From an uncultured Selenomonas sp. (GTDB taxonomy: Bacteria; Bacillota; Negativicutes; Selenomonadales; Selenomonadaceae): 64,000 nt of DNA. Where the stretch lies: NCBI GenBank assembly GCA_947167105.1, contig CAMVGU010000008.1, forward strand, positions 38,635 through 102,634, in the 5' to 3' direction. This document shows positions 1-5,836 of this stretch, in pieces; the stretch's first letter is position 1, and each line of letters opens with the position of its first letter. The notes under the pieces were generated by a model, which was not told the origin of the DNA, did no database searches, and saw nothing but the letters and a program-made list of their open reading frames with translations. The position numbers and the translations under genes were made by a program.

Positions 1-1
1 G

Positions 2-115
2 ATACTGGAGCGGAACGATATGGAAGTCTGGGGCAATATTATCCTCAACGGCACCGATGTGCTGACCATTACTGCGGTGCTGGGCTATGTGATGCAGAAA
101 TTTATGGCGAAGTGA
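2..115 (+). CDS. Small hydrophobic protein, or C-terminal end of an unknown gene
   Basis: The frame is open from the left edge and stops at 113-115. It could be the tail of a larger gene outside the window. It could also be a complete 31-residue peptide starting at ATG 20, because GGAG at 7-10 sits about 9 bases upstream. The peptide has a hydrophobic middle (LTITAVLGYVM) and a basic end (QKFMAK), as in small membrane peptides, and shares the string AVLGY with the toxin-like peptide at 2262-2402. A hairpin terminator follows at 183-203. Function unknown. Confidence 0.4.
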   Translation: MLERNDMEVWGNIILNGTDVLTITAVLGYVMQKFMAK

Positions 116-182
116 AGGGCCAATTATAAGGCCATTGTTCCAGATTTGCCGTAGGCAAATCCTCCTCTCGGCCTTTCAACGA

Positions 183-208
183 GGCGGGAGATATGCTCCC
201 GCCTGTTT
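183..208 (+). terminator. Rho-independent terminator after the first gene
   Basis: A perfect 8-bp stem (GGCGGGAG 183-190 with CTCCCGCC 196-203) has a 5-base loop and is followed by TGTTT. It lies 68 bases after the stop of the preceding frame and just left of the MITE. Confidence 0.7.
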
Positions 209-209
209 A

Positions 210-370
210 GGGCGTGTTGATTAATTCACTCAGCCCATCTTCATGGGTCTTGACTGCCCCTGCTGCGTTGACAAATCCTCAGCATAGCACCACTATGCCT
301 GCGGTTTGTCGCCTTGCATGGACAGCCAATCCCCACAAATCTGGACTAAGCTCATTTAATCAACACGCCC
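210..370. mobile_element. MITE-like element, 161 bp, perfect terminal inverted repeats
   Basis: The ends are perfect inverted repeats of at least 15 bp (GGGCGTGTTGATTAA at 210-224 and its complement at 356-370). The element is flanked on both sides by TA (208-209 and 371-372), a possible target duplication. It holds no credible gene; the plus-strand frame over 214-447 has no ribosome site and runs out of the element. The size, the inverted ends and the lack of a transposase indicate a non-autonomous element. A TA duplication would suit an IS630/mariner-type transposase in trans, but that is inference. Confidence 0.65.
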
Positions 371-381
371 TAGATGTACCA

Positions 382-403
382 CCCCCACTTGTAGAAGTGG
401 GGG
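382..403. repeat. Perfect 9-bp hairpin, IS200/IS605-end-like or terminator
   Basis: CCCCCACTT (382-390), loop GTAG, AAGTGGGGG (395-403). No T-run follows on either strand, so a terminator is unlikely. Hairpins of this look occur at the ends of IS200/IS605 elements, so this may be a remnant. No transposase frame is seen nearby. Confidence 0.35.
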
Positions 404-490
404 ACATCCTTTGCCTCGTTATTGCTTTTGACGGCCACGAGTGGTAAAATTCGAGCGCAAAGGAAGTCGGTCAAGGAAAGCACAGCAATA

Positions 491-525
491 GGCCCGCCGG
501 GGATAACTACCCTGGCGGGCCTTTG
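491..525. terminator. Hairpin downstream of porin gene 1
   Basis: A GC-rich stem pairs GGCCCGCC (491-498) with GGCGGGCC (514-521). It lies about 30 bases after the porin stop. The T-rich side (CTTTGTG) is on the plus strand, so it is a weak or bidirectional terminator rather than a textbook one for the minus-strand gene. Confidence 0.5.
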
Positions 526-552
526 TGTCAGCCTTATTCTCTTTAGCTGTTA

Positions 553-1959
553 TCAGAAGAAGAACTCGACACGGCCGAAGAGCTTCTTGTAGTCGATGTC
601 GCCATCGATGGAATCGCCCTGGGAGTAACGGGCCGTGAGGACGATGTTTTTCAGTATGGTGTAGTTGGCACCGATATGCCAGCCCTGGAAGCCCGGCTCG
701 AAATCATCGGTGGTAGCCAGGAGGGAGGTATTGTAGCCCAGTTTGCGGTAGCCGACCCAGGCACCCCAGGAGCCCTTGTTGGCAGCCTCAGCGCCCTTGT
801 ACTCATAGGCAATCTGCCAGGAATTCTTCTGGTTGTCAGCCTTGGCATTCTGGGCGTAGGAACCATGGAGATAGGAATTCTTGTCGAAGTGGTAGCCCAG
901 GTTCAGGCCCCAGATGTTAGCGCTGGTGGCATTGCCGTTGTTGCTGTACTTGACAGCCTTGCCGGCCAGGCTGTCCATCTCCCTGCCGTTAATCCAGTAA
1001 CTCTCTGCGCCCCTGAAATTTTCCGAGCCCAGATGGTAGTAGGAAATGCCGCCTTCCAGCTTGTCGCCGTTGTACTGGACTTCAATACCCTGGATATTAG
1101 CAGCAGAATCCAGAGCCTTTTTGGTGTTATTCCAGGCAACATCGTACATGCCTTCCCTCGTGCCGAAGAAATAGCCGCCGTCATTGTCGCCATTGGTACG
1201 ACCGGCGAAAATCTTGGCCTTGACCTTGCTGCCAAACTCCACCTCAGCACCGGAGTACTTGCTATCGAGGATCAGGTTGCCGGACTGGCCAGCCATATTG
1301 TCAGCCAGTTCCATCTTACCGAGGCGAACCGTGAAATTCTTGTAATCACCCTGGGCATAGATGTGCTTCAGCGTGACCTTGTAATCGCTGTCGCCCTTGC
1401 TACCGTCGGTTGTAACAGTCTCATAGCCGCTATCTGTGTTCATATGGTTGGTAGCATCGAGACGGGCATTCACATGCCAGTGATCATTGACCTCAGCGCT
1501 GGGCTCCAAACGGAAGAGCTCCTTGTCCGTATTTGCCTTATCCGTATAGTGATCCTTGCCCATGCGGGTGCTTTCATAGGTGTACTCGATCTTGCCGTTC
1601 CACTTCACCATATCGGCATTGCGCTCCAGGTTGGCAACACGAACACCCAGATTGTTCAGCTCATCAGCGAACTCAGCAGCCAGCTTGTCGATCATGGCCT
1701 TGGTGGCCTCGTTCACATCGCTCTTAGCCATGGCACGGGCAACCATCTGGGCCATCTCGTAACGGGTGATGCTGCGGTCGCCACGGAAGGTGGTGTCGCC
1801 GTAACCATCGATAACGCCGTCAGCAGCCAGCTGGGCAACAGCGTCATAAGCCCAATGGTCAGCAGGAACATCGGAGAAGGGATTGGCAGCAGCAAAAGTC
1901 GTGCTGGCTGCGCCCACAACCAGAGCGGTGGTCAGGGCGGATACGAGAGTCTTCTTCAC
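553..1959 (-). CDS. SLH-domain outer-membrane porin (OmpM/Mep45 type), copy 1
   Basis: This 468-residue porin should join the outer membrane to the cell wall. Residues 1-24 are a signal peptide (MKKTL, then a hydrophobic stretch ending AAA). Residues 26-80 form one SLH domain (NPFSDVPADHWAYDAV, then GDRSITRYEMAQMVARAM). A short helical, coiled-coil-like linker follows (about 88-115). The rest is a beta-barrel rich in aromatic-ending strands that closes with VEFFF, a typical outer-membrane C-terminus. The start is GTG at 1959, behind GAAGGAGGAG at 1967-1976. In Selenomonas and Veillonella the SLH domain of such porins binds polyamine-modified peptidoglycan (family knowledge). It is one of three paralogues here, nearly identical in the first 125 residues and the strands, different in the loops. 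Confidence 0.93.
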   Translation of the reverse strand: MKKTLVSALTTALVVGAASTTFAAANPFSDVPADHWAYDAVAQLAADGVIDGYGDTTFRGDRSITRYEMAQMVARAMAKSDVNEATKAMIDKLAAEFADELNNLGVRVANLERNADMVKWNGKIEYTYESTRMGKDHYTDKANTDKELFRLEPSAEVNDHWHVNARLDATNHMNTDSGYETVTTDGSKGDSDYKVTLKHIYAQGDYKNFTVRLGKMELADNMAGQSGNLILDSKYSGAEVEFGSKVKAKIFAGRTNGDNDGGYFFGTREGMYDVAWNNTKKALDSAANIQGIEVQYNGDKLEGGISYYHLGSENFRGAESYWINGREMDSLAGKAVKYSNNGNATSANIWGLNLGYHFDKNSYLHGSYAQNAKADNQKNSWQIAYEYKGAEAANKGSWGAWVGYRKLGYNTSLLATTDDFEPGFQGWHIGANYTILKNIVLTARYSQGDSIDGDIDYKKLFGRVEFFF

Positions 1960-2073
1960 TTGGAAACTCCTCCTTCATAAAACAGAGAAAATTCTTCTGT
2001 CAAGCTTTCCGAAGGAGCCTTCTGAGTGTCCATGTTTCCTCACCAAGCTGCCCTCAGCTCACCTGACAGCCAT
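1960..2073 (-). promoter_or_regulatory. Conserved 5' leader of porin 1 with anti-SD element and small upstream ORF
   Basis: The region between promoter and start codon is strongly conserved in all three porin genes. CTCCTTC (minus strand, 2011-2017) is an exact complement of GAAGGAG in the ribosome site (1970-1976), so pairing would hide it. An ATG at about 2032 with GAGG just upstream opens a 25-codon frame starting MDTQKAP; its TGA overlaps the GTG of the porin. Only the first codons are kept in the other two leaders, so RNA structure may matter more than the peptide. Confidence 0.55.
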
Positions 2074-2102
2074 ACTATAGCACTCCATTTTTGAAAATGC
2101 AA
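2074..2102 (-). promoter_or_regulatory. Sigma-70-type promoter of porin 1
   Basis: On the minus strand TTGCAT (2097-2102) and TATAGT (2074-2079) are 17 bp apart. The same pair occurs at the same relative place upstream of the other two porins. Confidence 0.75.
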
Positions 2103-2115
2103 GCCATTCTCATTA

Positions 2116-2140
2116 TTTCTCATCAAATTTTAATGAAAAG
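2116..2140. promoter_or_regulatory. Conserved box upstream of porin promoter 1
   Basis: A 25-bp A/T-rich box lies just upstream of the -35. It contains the interrupted inverted repeat CTTTTCATT / ATGAGAAA. Near-identical boxes are at 4321-4345 and 20885-20909 upstream of the other porins. It is an operator or UP-element candidate; the factor is unknown. Confidence 0.5.
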
Positions 2141-2192
2141 TTCCTGAAGGTCGGTAGCCTTGTACTTGCATATTGGTTACTTGCACAACAAA

Positions 2193-2218
2193 AACCGCTT
2201 GCCTCACAACAAGCGGTT
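2193..2218 (-). terminator. Minus-strand terminator, possible end of an antisense RNA
   Basis: A perfect 9-bp stem (AACCGCTTG 2193-2201 with CAAGCGGTT 2210-2218) is followed on the minus strand by TTTTTGTTG. No minus-strand gene precedes it, but a minus-strand RNA ending here would cover the start of the toxin-like gene at 2262. Confidence 0.55.
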
Positions 2219-2261
2219 CTGACCAATAGCACCTCATCATGCAGGTTATCAGGAGGGGCTG

Positions 2262-2402
2262 ATGCCAATGACGATTTTGGAGCTAATGGCTGTTTTAGGC
2301 TATACAGCAACAATTTTCAGCATAGGCTATATGCTTGGCACAAATGCCAATAAAACTCCGTGCGAAACGATGTTTCGCACTACGCCCTTACACGAAATCT
2401 AA
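2262..2402 (+). CDS. Small membrane peptide, holin-like/type I toxin candidate
   Basis: The 46-residue peptide has a ribosome site AGGAGGGG at 2251-2258 and starts MPMTILELMAVLGYTA. One hydrophobic segment spans about residues 5-26. This is the shape of the holin-like toxin peptides of type I toxin-antitoxin pairs in Firmicutes. A perfect 9-bp hairpin (2360-2380) lies inside the coding region. ACGAAATCT (2392-2400) pairs with AGATTTCGT (2436-2444) across the stop codon, and a terminator follows at 2457-2486. A minus-strand terminator at 2193-2218 would fit a cis-antisense antitoxin RNA. No antitoxin protein is seen. The toxin role is inferred from form and context. Confidence 0.5.
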   Translation: MPMTILELMAVLGYTATIFSIGYMLGTNANKTPCETMFRTTPLHEI

Positions 2403-2456
2403 CCGATCCTGCGCCCCTACGGGCTTGACTCGCTAAGATTTCGTAGTAGCAGAAAC

Positions 2457-2491
2457 AACCGCCCCGGTTCAGCAAACTAGGCGGTTATTCT
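2457..2491 (+). terminator. Terminator of the small-peptide gene
   Basis: AACCGCC (2457-2463) pairs with GGCGGTT (2480-2486), followed by ATTCTGT. The same stem sequence ends the second toxin-like gene (15191-15227), so the two loci are related. Confidence 0.6.
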
Positions 2492-2644
2492 GTAACCACT
2501 AAAATGCGGCCAGCCGTCTGCCGGTAGCACCTTTTTCATACCTACAGTTGTAGCATACTTGCGGGCAGATTGCAATAATCTGCTGCTTTTGCGCCGCAAT
2601 CTCGCGCCCAGGGAGGGGCGCCGCCGACTTTGTTCCACTGCAGT

Positions 2645-2693
2645 CCCCCCACCACCGCCTGCGGCGGTCCCCCGCCCCCAAGGGGGACGGACA
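2645..2693. repeat. Dispersed GC-rich palindromic repeat, family 2
   Basis: One copy of a repeat made of CCCCCCACCACC, a short variable hairpin, then a run such as CCCCCGCCCCC facing GGGGG and ending CGGAC. Related copies are at about 4602-4650, 8690-8711, 10161-10231, 19268-19308 and 24714-24762. All are intergenic. Confidence 0.55.
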
Positions 2694-2706
2694 GGGAGGA
2701 CGCCGT

Positions 2707-2735
2707 AAAAAGGCCCCCGCCGTAGCGGGAGCCTT
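2707..2735 (-). terminator. Terminator of porin 2
   Basis: An 11-bp stem pairs AAGGCCCCCGC (2710-2720) with GCGGGAGCCTT (2725-2735), with one mismatch. It is followed on the minus strand by TTTTT. A close copy ends porin 3 at 19316-19340. Confidence 0.8.
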
Positions 2736-2764
2736 GGTTTTAGCCTTATTCTCTTCAGTTGTTA

Positions 2765-4159
2765 TCAGAAGAAGAACTCAACACGACCGAAGAGCTTCTT
2801 GTAGTCCAGATCGCCGTCGATCGCGGAACCCTGAGAATAACGAGCCGTCAGCACGATGTTCTTCAGCAGGGTGTAGTTAGCACCGATATGCCAGCCCTTG
2901 AAGCCTGCATCGAGATCATCGGTGGTAGCCATCAAAGAGGTGAAGTAGCCCAGGCTACGATAGCCGATCCAAGCACCCCAGGAACCCTTATCAGCAGCCT
3001 TGGCACCCTTGTACTCATAAGTGAGCTGCCAGGAATTCTTCTGGTTGCTGGCCTTGGCATTCTGAGCAAATGCACCATGGAGGTAGGAGTTCTTGTCGAA
3101 GTGATAACCCAGGTTCAGACCCCAGATGTTAGCGTCCTTCTCGTTATTCCTGCCATTGTGGTAAGGAATGGCGTTAACGAAGCCCCTCCTGTAATGAGCA
3201 CCATAGGCATTCAGATTCTGGAAAGCGCTGGAACCGAAGTGGTAGTAGGAAACGCCGCCTTCCAGCTTGTCGCCCTTGTACTGAACCTCGATACCCTGGA
3301 GGTTAGCAGCGGCATCGTTATCAGTATCCCACGTATTCGTGGTATTATTGTACTTCTGAATCCCGAGGAAGCTGCCGCCATCGTTGTCGCCGTTGGTACG
3401 ACCAGCGAAGATCTTAGCCCTTACCTTGCTGCCGAACTCGACCTCAGCACCGGAGTACTTGTTATCGAGCACCAGGTTGCCGGACTTGCCGCCCATGTTG
3501 TCGGCCAGTTCCATCTTACCAAGGCGAACGGTGAAGTTCTTGTAATCGCCCTGAGCATAGATGTGCTTCAGCGTAACCTTGTAATCGCTGTCGCCCTTGC
3601 TGCCATTGGTCGTAACATCGCCGTAGCCGCTATCGGTGTTCATATGGTTGGAAGCATCGAGACGAGCATTCACATGCCAGTGATCATTGACCTCAGCGCT
3701 GGGCTCCAAACGGAAGAGCTCCTTGTCATGGTTGTCCTTGGTGGTGTAATGATCCTTGCCAATGCGGGTGCTGGTATAGGTGTACTCGATCTTGCCGTTC
3801 CACTTCACCATATCAGCATTGCGCTCCAGGTTGGCAACGCGAACGCCCAAGTTGTTCAGCTCATCAGCGAACTCAGCAGCCAGCTTGTCGATCATAGCCT
3901 TGGTGGCCTCGTTCACATCGCTCTTGGCCATGGCGCGGGCAACCATCTGAGCCATCTCGTAACGGGTGATGCTGCGGTCACCACGGAAAGTGGTGTCGCC
4001 GTAACCATCGATAACGCCGTCAGCAGCGAGCTGAGCAACAGCGTCATAAGCCCAATGGTCAGCAGGAACATCGGAGAACGGATTTGCAGCAGCAAAAGTC
4101 GTGCTGGCTGCACCGACAACCAGAGCGGTCGTCAGAGCGGATACGAGAGTCTTTTTCAT
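2765..4159 (-). CDS. SLH-domain outer-membrane porin (OmpM/Mep45 type), copy 2
   Basis: 464 residues with the same plan as copy 1: signal peptide 1-24, one SLH domain (about 26-80), a helical linker, then a beta-barrel ending VEFFF. The start is ATG at 4159 with AAGGAGGAGC upstream (4166-4176). It differs from copy 1 mainly between residues about 260 and 330 and in short loop stretches; strands and the N-terminal 125 residues are almost unchanged. That pattern suggests duplication with homogenised ends and selection for loop variation. It has its own promoter, leader and terminator, so it is not co-transcribed with copy 1. Confidence 0.93.
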   Translation of the reverse strand: MKKTLVSALTTALVVGAASTTFAAANPFSDVPADHWAYDAVAQLAADGVIDGYGDTTFRGDRSITRYEMAQMVARAMAKSDVNEATKAMIDKLAAEFADELNNLGVRVANLERNADMVKWNGKIEYTYTSTRIGKDHYTTKDNHDKELFRLEPSAEVNDHWHVNARLDASNHMNTDSGYGDVTTNGSKGDSDYKVTLKHIYAQGDYKNFTVRLGKMELADNMGGKSGNLVLDNKYSGAEVEFGSKVRAKIFAGRTNGDNDGGSFLGIQKYNNTTNTWDTDNDAAANLQGIEVQYKGDKLEGGVSYYHFGSSAFQNLNAYGAHYRRGFVNAIPYHNGRNNEKDANIWGLNLGYHFDKNSYLHGAFAQNAKASNQKNSWQLTYEYKGAKAADKGSWGAWIGYRSLGYFTSLMATTDDLDAGFKGWHIGANYTLLKNIVLTARYSQGSAIDGDLDYKKLFGRVEFFF

Positions 4160-4278
4160 TGAAAAGCTCCTCCTTCATAAAACAAACACAAAAACTTTCT
4201 TTTGCCAAGCTTTCTGAAGGAGCTTCCTGAGTGTCCATGTTTCCTCACCAAGCTGCCCTCAGCTCACCTGACAGCTAC
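4160..4278 (-). promoter_or_regulatory. Conserved 5' leader of porin 2 with anti-SD element
   Basis: As in copy 1, CTCCTTC (minus strand, 4216-4222) complements GAAGGAG of the ribosome site (4170-4176). The upstream ATG with GAGG before it is also kept (MDTQEAPSES), but its frame reads on into the porin gene in another phase, unlike in copy 1. Confidence 0.55.
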
Positions 4279-4307
4279 ACTATAACACCCCTTTTTGGCA
4301 AAAGCAA
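4279..4307 (-). promoter_or_regulatory. Sigma-70-type promoter of porin 2
   Basis: TTGCTT (4302-4307) and TATAGT (4279-4284) on the minus strand are separated by 17 bp. The conserved upstream box follows at 4321-4345. Confidence 0.75.
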
Positions 4308-4420
4308 GCCCTTTTAACCATTTCTCATCAAATTTTAATGAAAAGCTCCTGAAAAAGTCCAAGTACGTGCAAACTCGCCCCCACTTCGGCGTGAATCTGG
4401 GGCTGGGGCCACGAAAATAA

Positions 4421-4530
4421 AGCCTTCCCCTCTGGGGAAGGGGGACCGCCGAAGGCGGTGGATGAGGTGCCATCACTTCAGCGGCCACCTCATCCGCCCC
4501 TACGGGGCACCTTCCCCAGAGGGGAAGGCT
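4421..4530. repeat. 110-bp inverted-repeat element, family 3
   Basis: The ends AGCCTTCCCCTCTGGGGAAG (4421-4440) and the exact complement (4511-4530) face each other, and GATGAGGTG/CACCTCATC form a second pair inside. One half (GCCTTCCCC..GGGGAAGG, ..GCCGAAGGC, ..GATGAGGT) recurs once at 17272-17320. No gene is inside. It is a MITE- or REP-like element. Confidence 0.6.
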
Positions 4531-4601
4531 CTGGGGGTTCGGCTCTTGGGTTATTTATACTGACGAACCGCATAATATGCCATTAACTCCCCCGCATTAG
4601 C

Positions 4602-4650
4602 CTCACCCCCCACCACCCTCAAGAGGGACCCCCGCTCCCAGGGGGGCGGA
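4602..4650. repeat. Dispersed GC-rich palindromic repeat, family 2
   Basis: A copy of the CCCCCCACCACC...CCAGGGGGGCGGAC repeat, just downstream of csaB. See the copy at 2645-2693 for the family. Confidence 0.5.
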
Positions 4651-4678
4651 CATGTATCTGCTGCGCCGGTACGCGTTG

Positions 4679-4711
4679 CAAAAAAACAGCCTGCATGAGT
4701 TGCAAGGCTGT
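4679..4711 (-). terminator. Terminator of csaB
   Basis: ACAGCCTGCA (4686-4695) pairs with TGCAAGGCTGT (4701-4711) with one bulge. A run of seven T follows on the minus strand (4679-4685). Confidence 0.8.
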
Positions 4712-4720
4712 TTTGGCACT

Positions 4721-5827
4721 TTATTTCTTTTCTATCAGCTCTATTGCCAGCTCCGCATTGCGGGCGGCTAATTCCCGGAGGCGGGACATCAGCTCTCCGT
4801 TTTTCTGGCGGAAGATTTGCCTGTCGTTCCACTTGCGGCGGATTTCCTGCATCAGTTCCTCTGCCGTGACGCTTTCCAGACTGCCTACGGGCTTTTCGCC
4901 GATGGAGTCCAGGAAGCGGTCTATCTTCGGGTCGTAGGAGATGCCCAGCATGGGCACGCCCATGACCCCGGCAAAGATCAGGGCATGGAGGCGGATGCCC
5001 AGCATCAGGTCCATATTGCCCACCAGGGAGAGGAATTCGGAGGTGGTGTATTCATCCGCCAGGACGGTGCAAGGCTCCTTAGTCAGTTCCCTGATATCCC
5101 CGGCGGCCTTCACATCCTCGGGGAACTGCATGGGCAGGAAGACCACGGAGGCATCCAGCTCCCGCACTATCCTATCGCTGACCTCTGCCAGCACTTCCTT
5201 GAAATGATGCCAGCCCCGCCAGTCCCGCACGGAGATGCCCACCACGGGCTTAGCGCCTTCGGCGTGGTAGCTCCTGAAGATGGCCCGTCCCGTTTCCCTG
5301 CCCACGGGATGGATGGCCAGTACCGGGTCTGCCGTGCGCTCGATGTGGGGACGGGTGATGCCGAGGCTTTTAAGTTCCTCCAATGAGCCCTGATCCCGCA
5401 CGGTGATGAGATCCGCCCGGCTGGCCACGGAGCGCATTACGTGCCGGGCCAGCCGTCCCCGGATGGGGCCGATGCCCTGGGCGTAGAGCATGACCTTCGT
5501 GCCCAGGGACTTGGCCAGGCCGATGATGGCCAGATAGTAGTAGAGACTGCGGCGGCTGGTCACATTCTGCAGCAGGCTGCCGCCGCCGGAAATCAAGAGG
5601 TCTGCCCCCCGCAGGGCTTTGGTGATGGCGGGGAAATCCAGCCAGGAGACAGATTCTACCCCATGGCGAGCAGACGTATCCACAGGACTGGCTGAGATGA
5701 CCGTGATATTCAGTTTTGGTTCCAGGTCACAGAGCACCTCGAGCATGGCGGCGAGCATGGCTTCGTCCCCTGCGTTCTTCGAGCCGTAGTATCCTGATAC
5801 GACTATGCGTTTTTCGCTGCTTGCCAT
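4721..5827 (-). CDS. csaB: CsaB-type polysaccharide pyruvyl transferase
   Basis: 368 residues, the usual length of the family. CsaB moves pyruvate from phosphoenolpyruvate to a cell-wall polymer; in many bacteria that modification anchors SLH proteins. Visible marks are GYYGSKNAGDE (12-22), the glycine loop GGGSLLQ (81-87), GIGP near 117-120 and a C-terminal half with GIRLHALIFA and GISYDPKID, all as in CsaB. It starts 9 bases after the stop of the DUF5693 gene, so the two are probably one transcript. The SLH porins here fit a wall-anchoring role, although Selenomonas SLH porins are known to bind polyamine on peptidoglycan, so the true target is open. Confidence 0.88.
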   Translation of the reverse strand: MASSEKRIVVSGYYGSKNAGDEAMLAAMLEVLCDLEPKLNITVISASPVDTSARHGVESVSWLDFPAITKALRGADLLISGGGSLLQNVTSRRSLYYYLAIIGLAKSLGTKVMLYAQGIGPIRGRLARHVMRSVASRADLITVRDQGSLEELKSLGITRPHIERTADPVLAIHPVGRETGRAIFRSYHAEGAKPVVGISVRDWRGWHHFKEVLAEVSDRIVRELDASVVFLPMQFPEDVKAAGDIRELTKEPCTVLADEYTTSEFLSLVGNMDLMLGIRLHALIFAGVMGVPMLGISYDPKIDRFLDSIGEKPVGSLESVTAEELMQEIRRKWNDRQIFRQKNGELMSRLRELAARNAELAIELIEKK

Positions 5828-5836
5828 CAGATTTTA

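Noticed and set aside
214..447. 77-codon frame over the MITE
   Set aside because: It starts in the inverted repeat, has no ribosome site and runs across the element boundary.
676..4162. Long plus-strand frames (434 and 467 codons) opposite porins 1 and 2, and a similar one opposite porin 3
   Set aside because: They are reverse reads of conserved porin codons. The minus-strand frames have signal peptides, SLH domains and beta-barrel ends.
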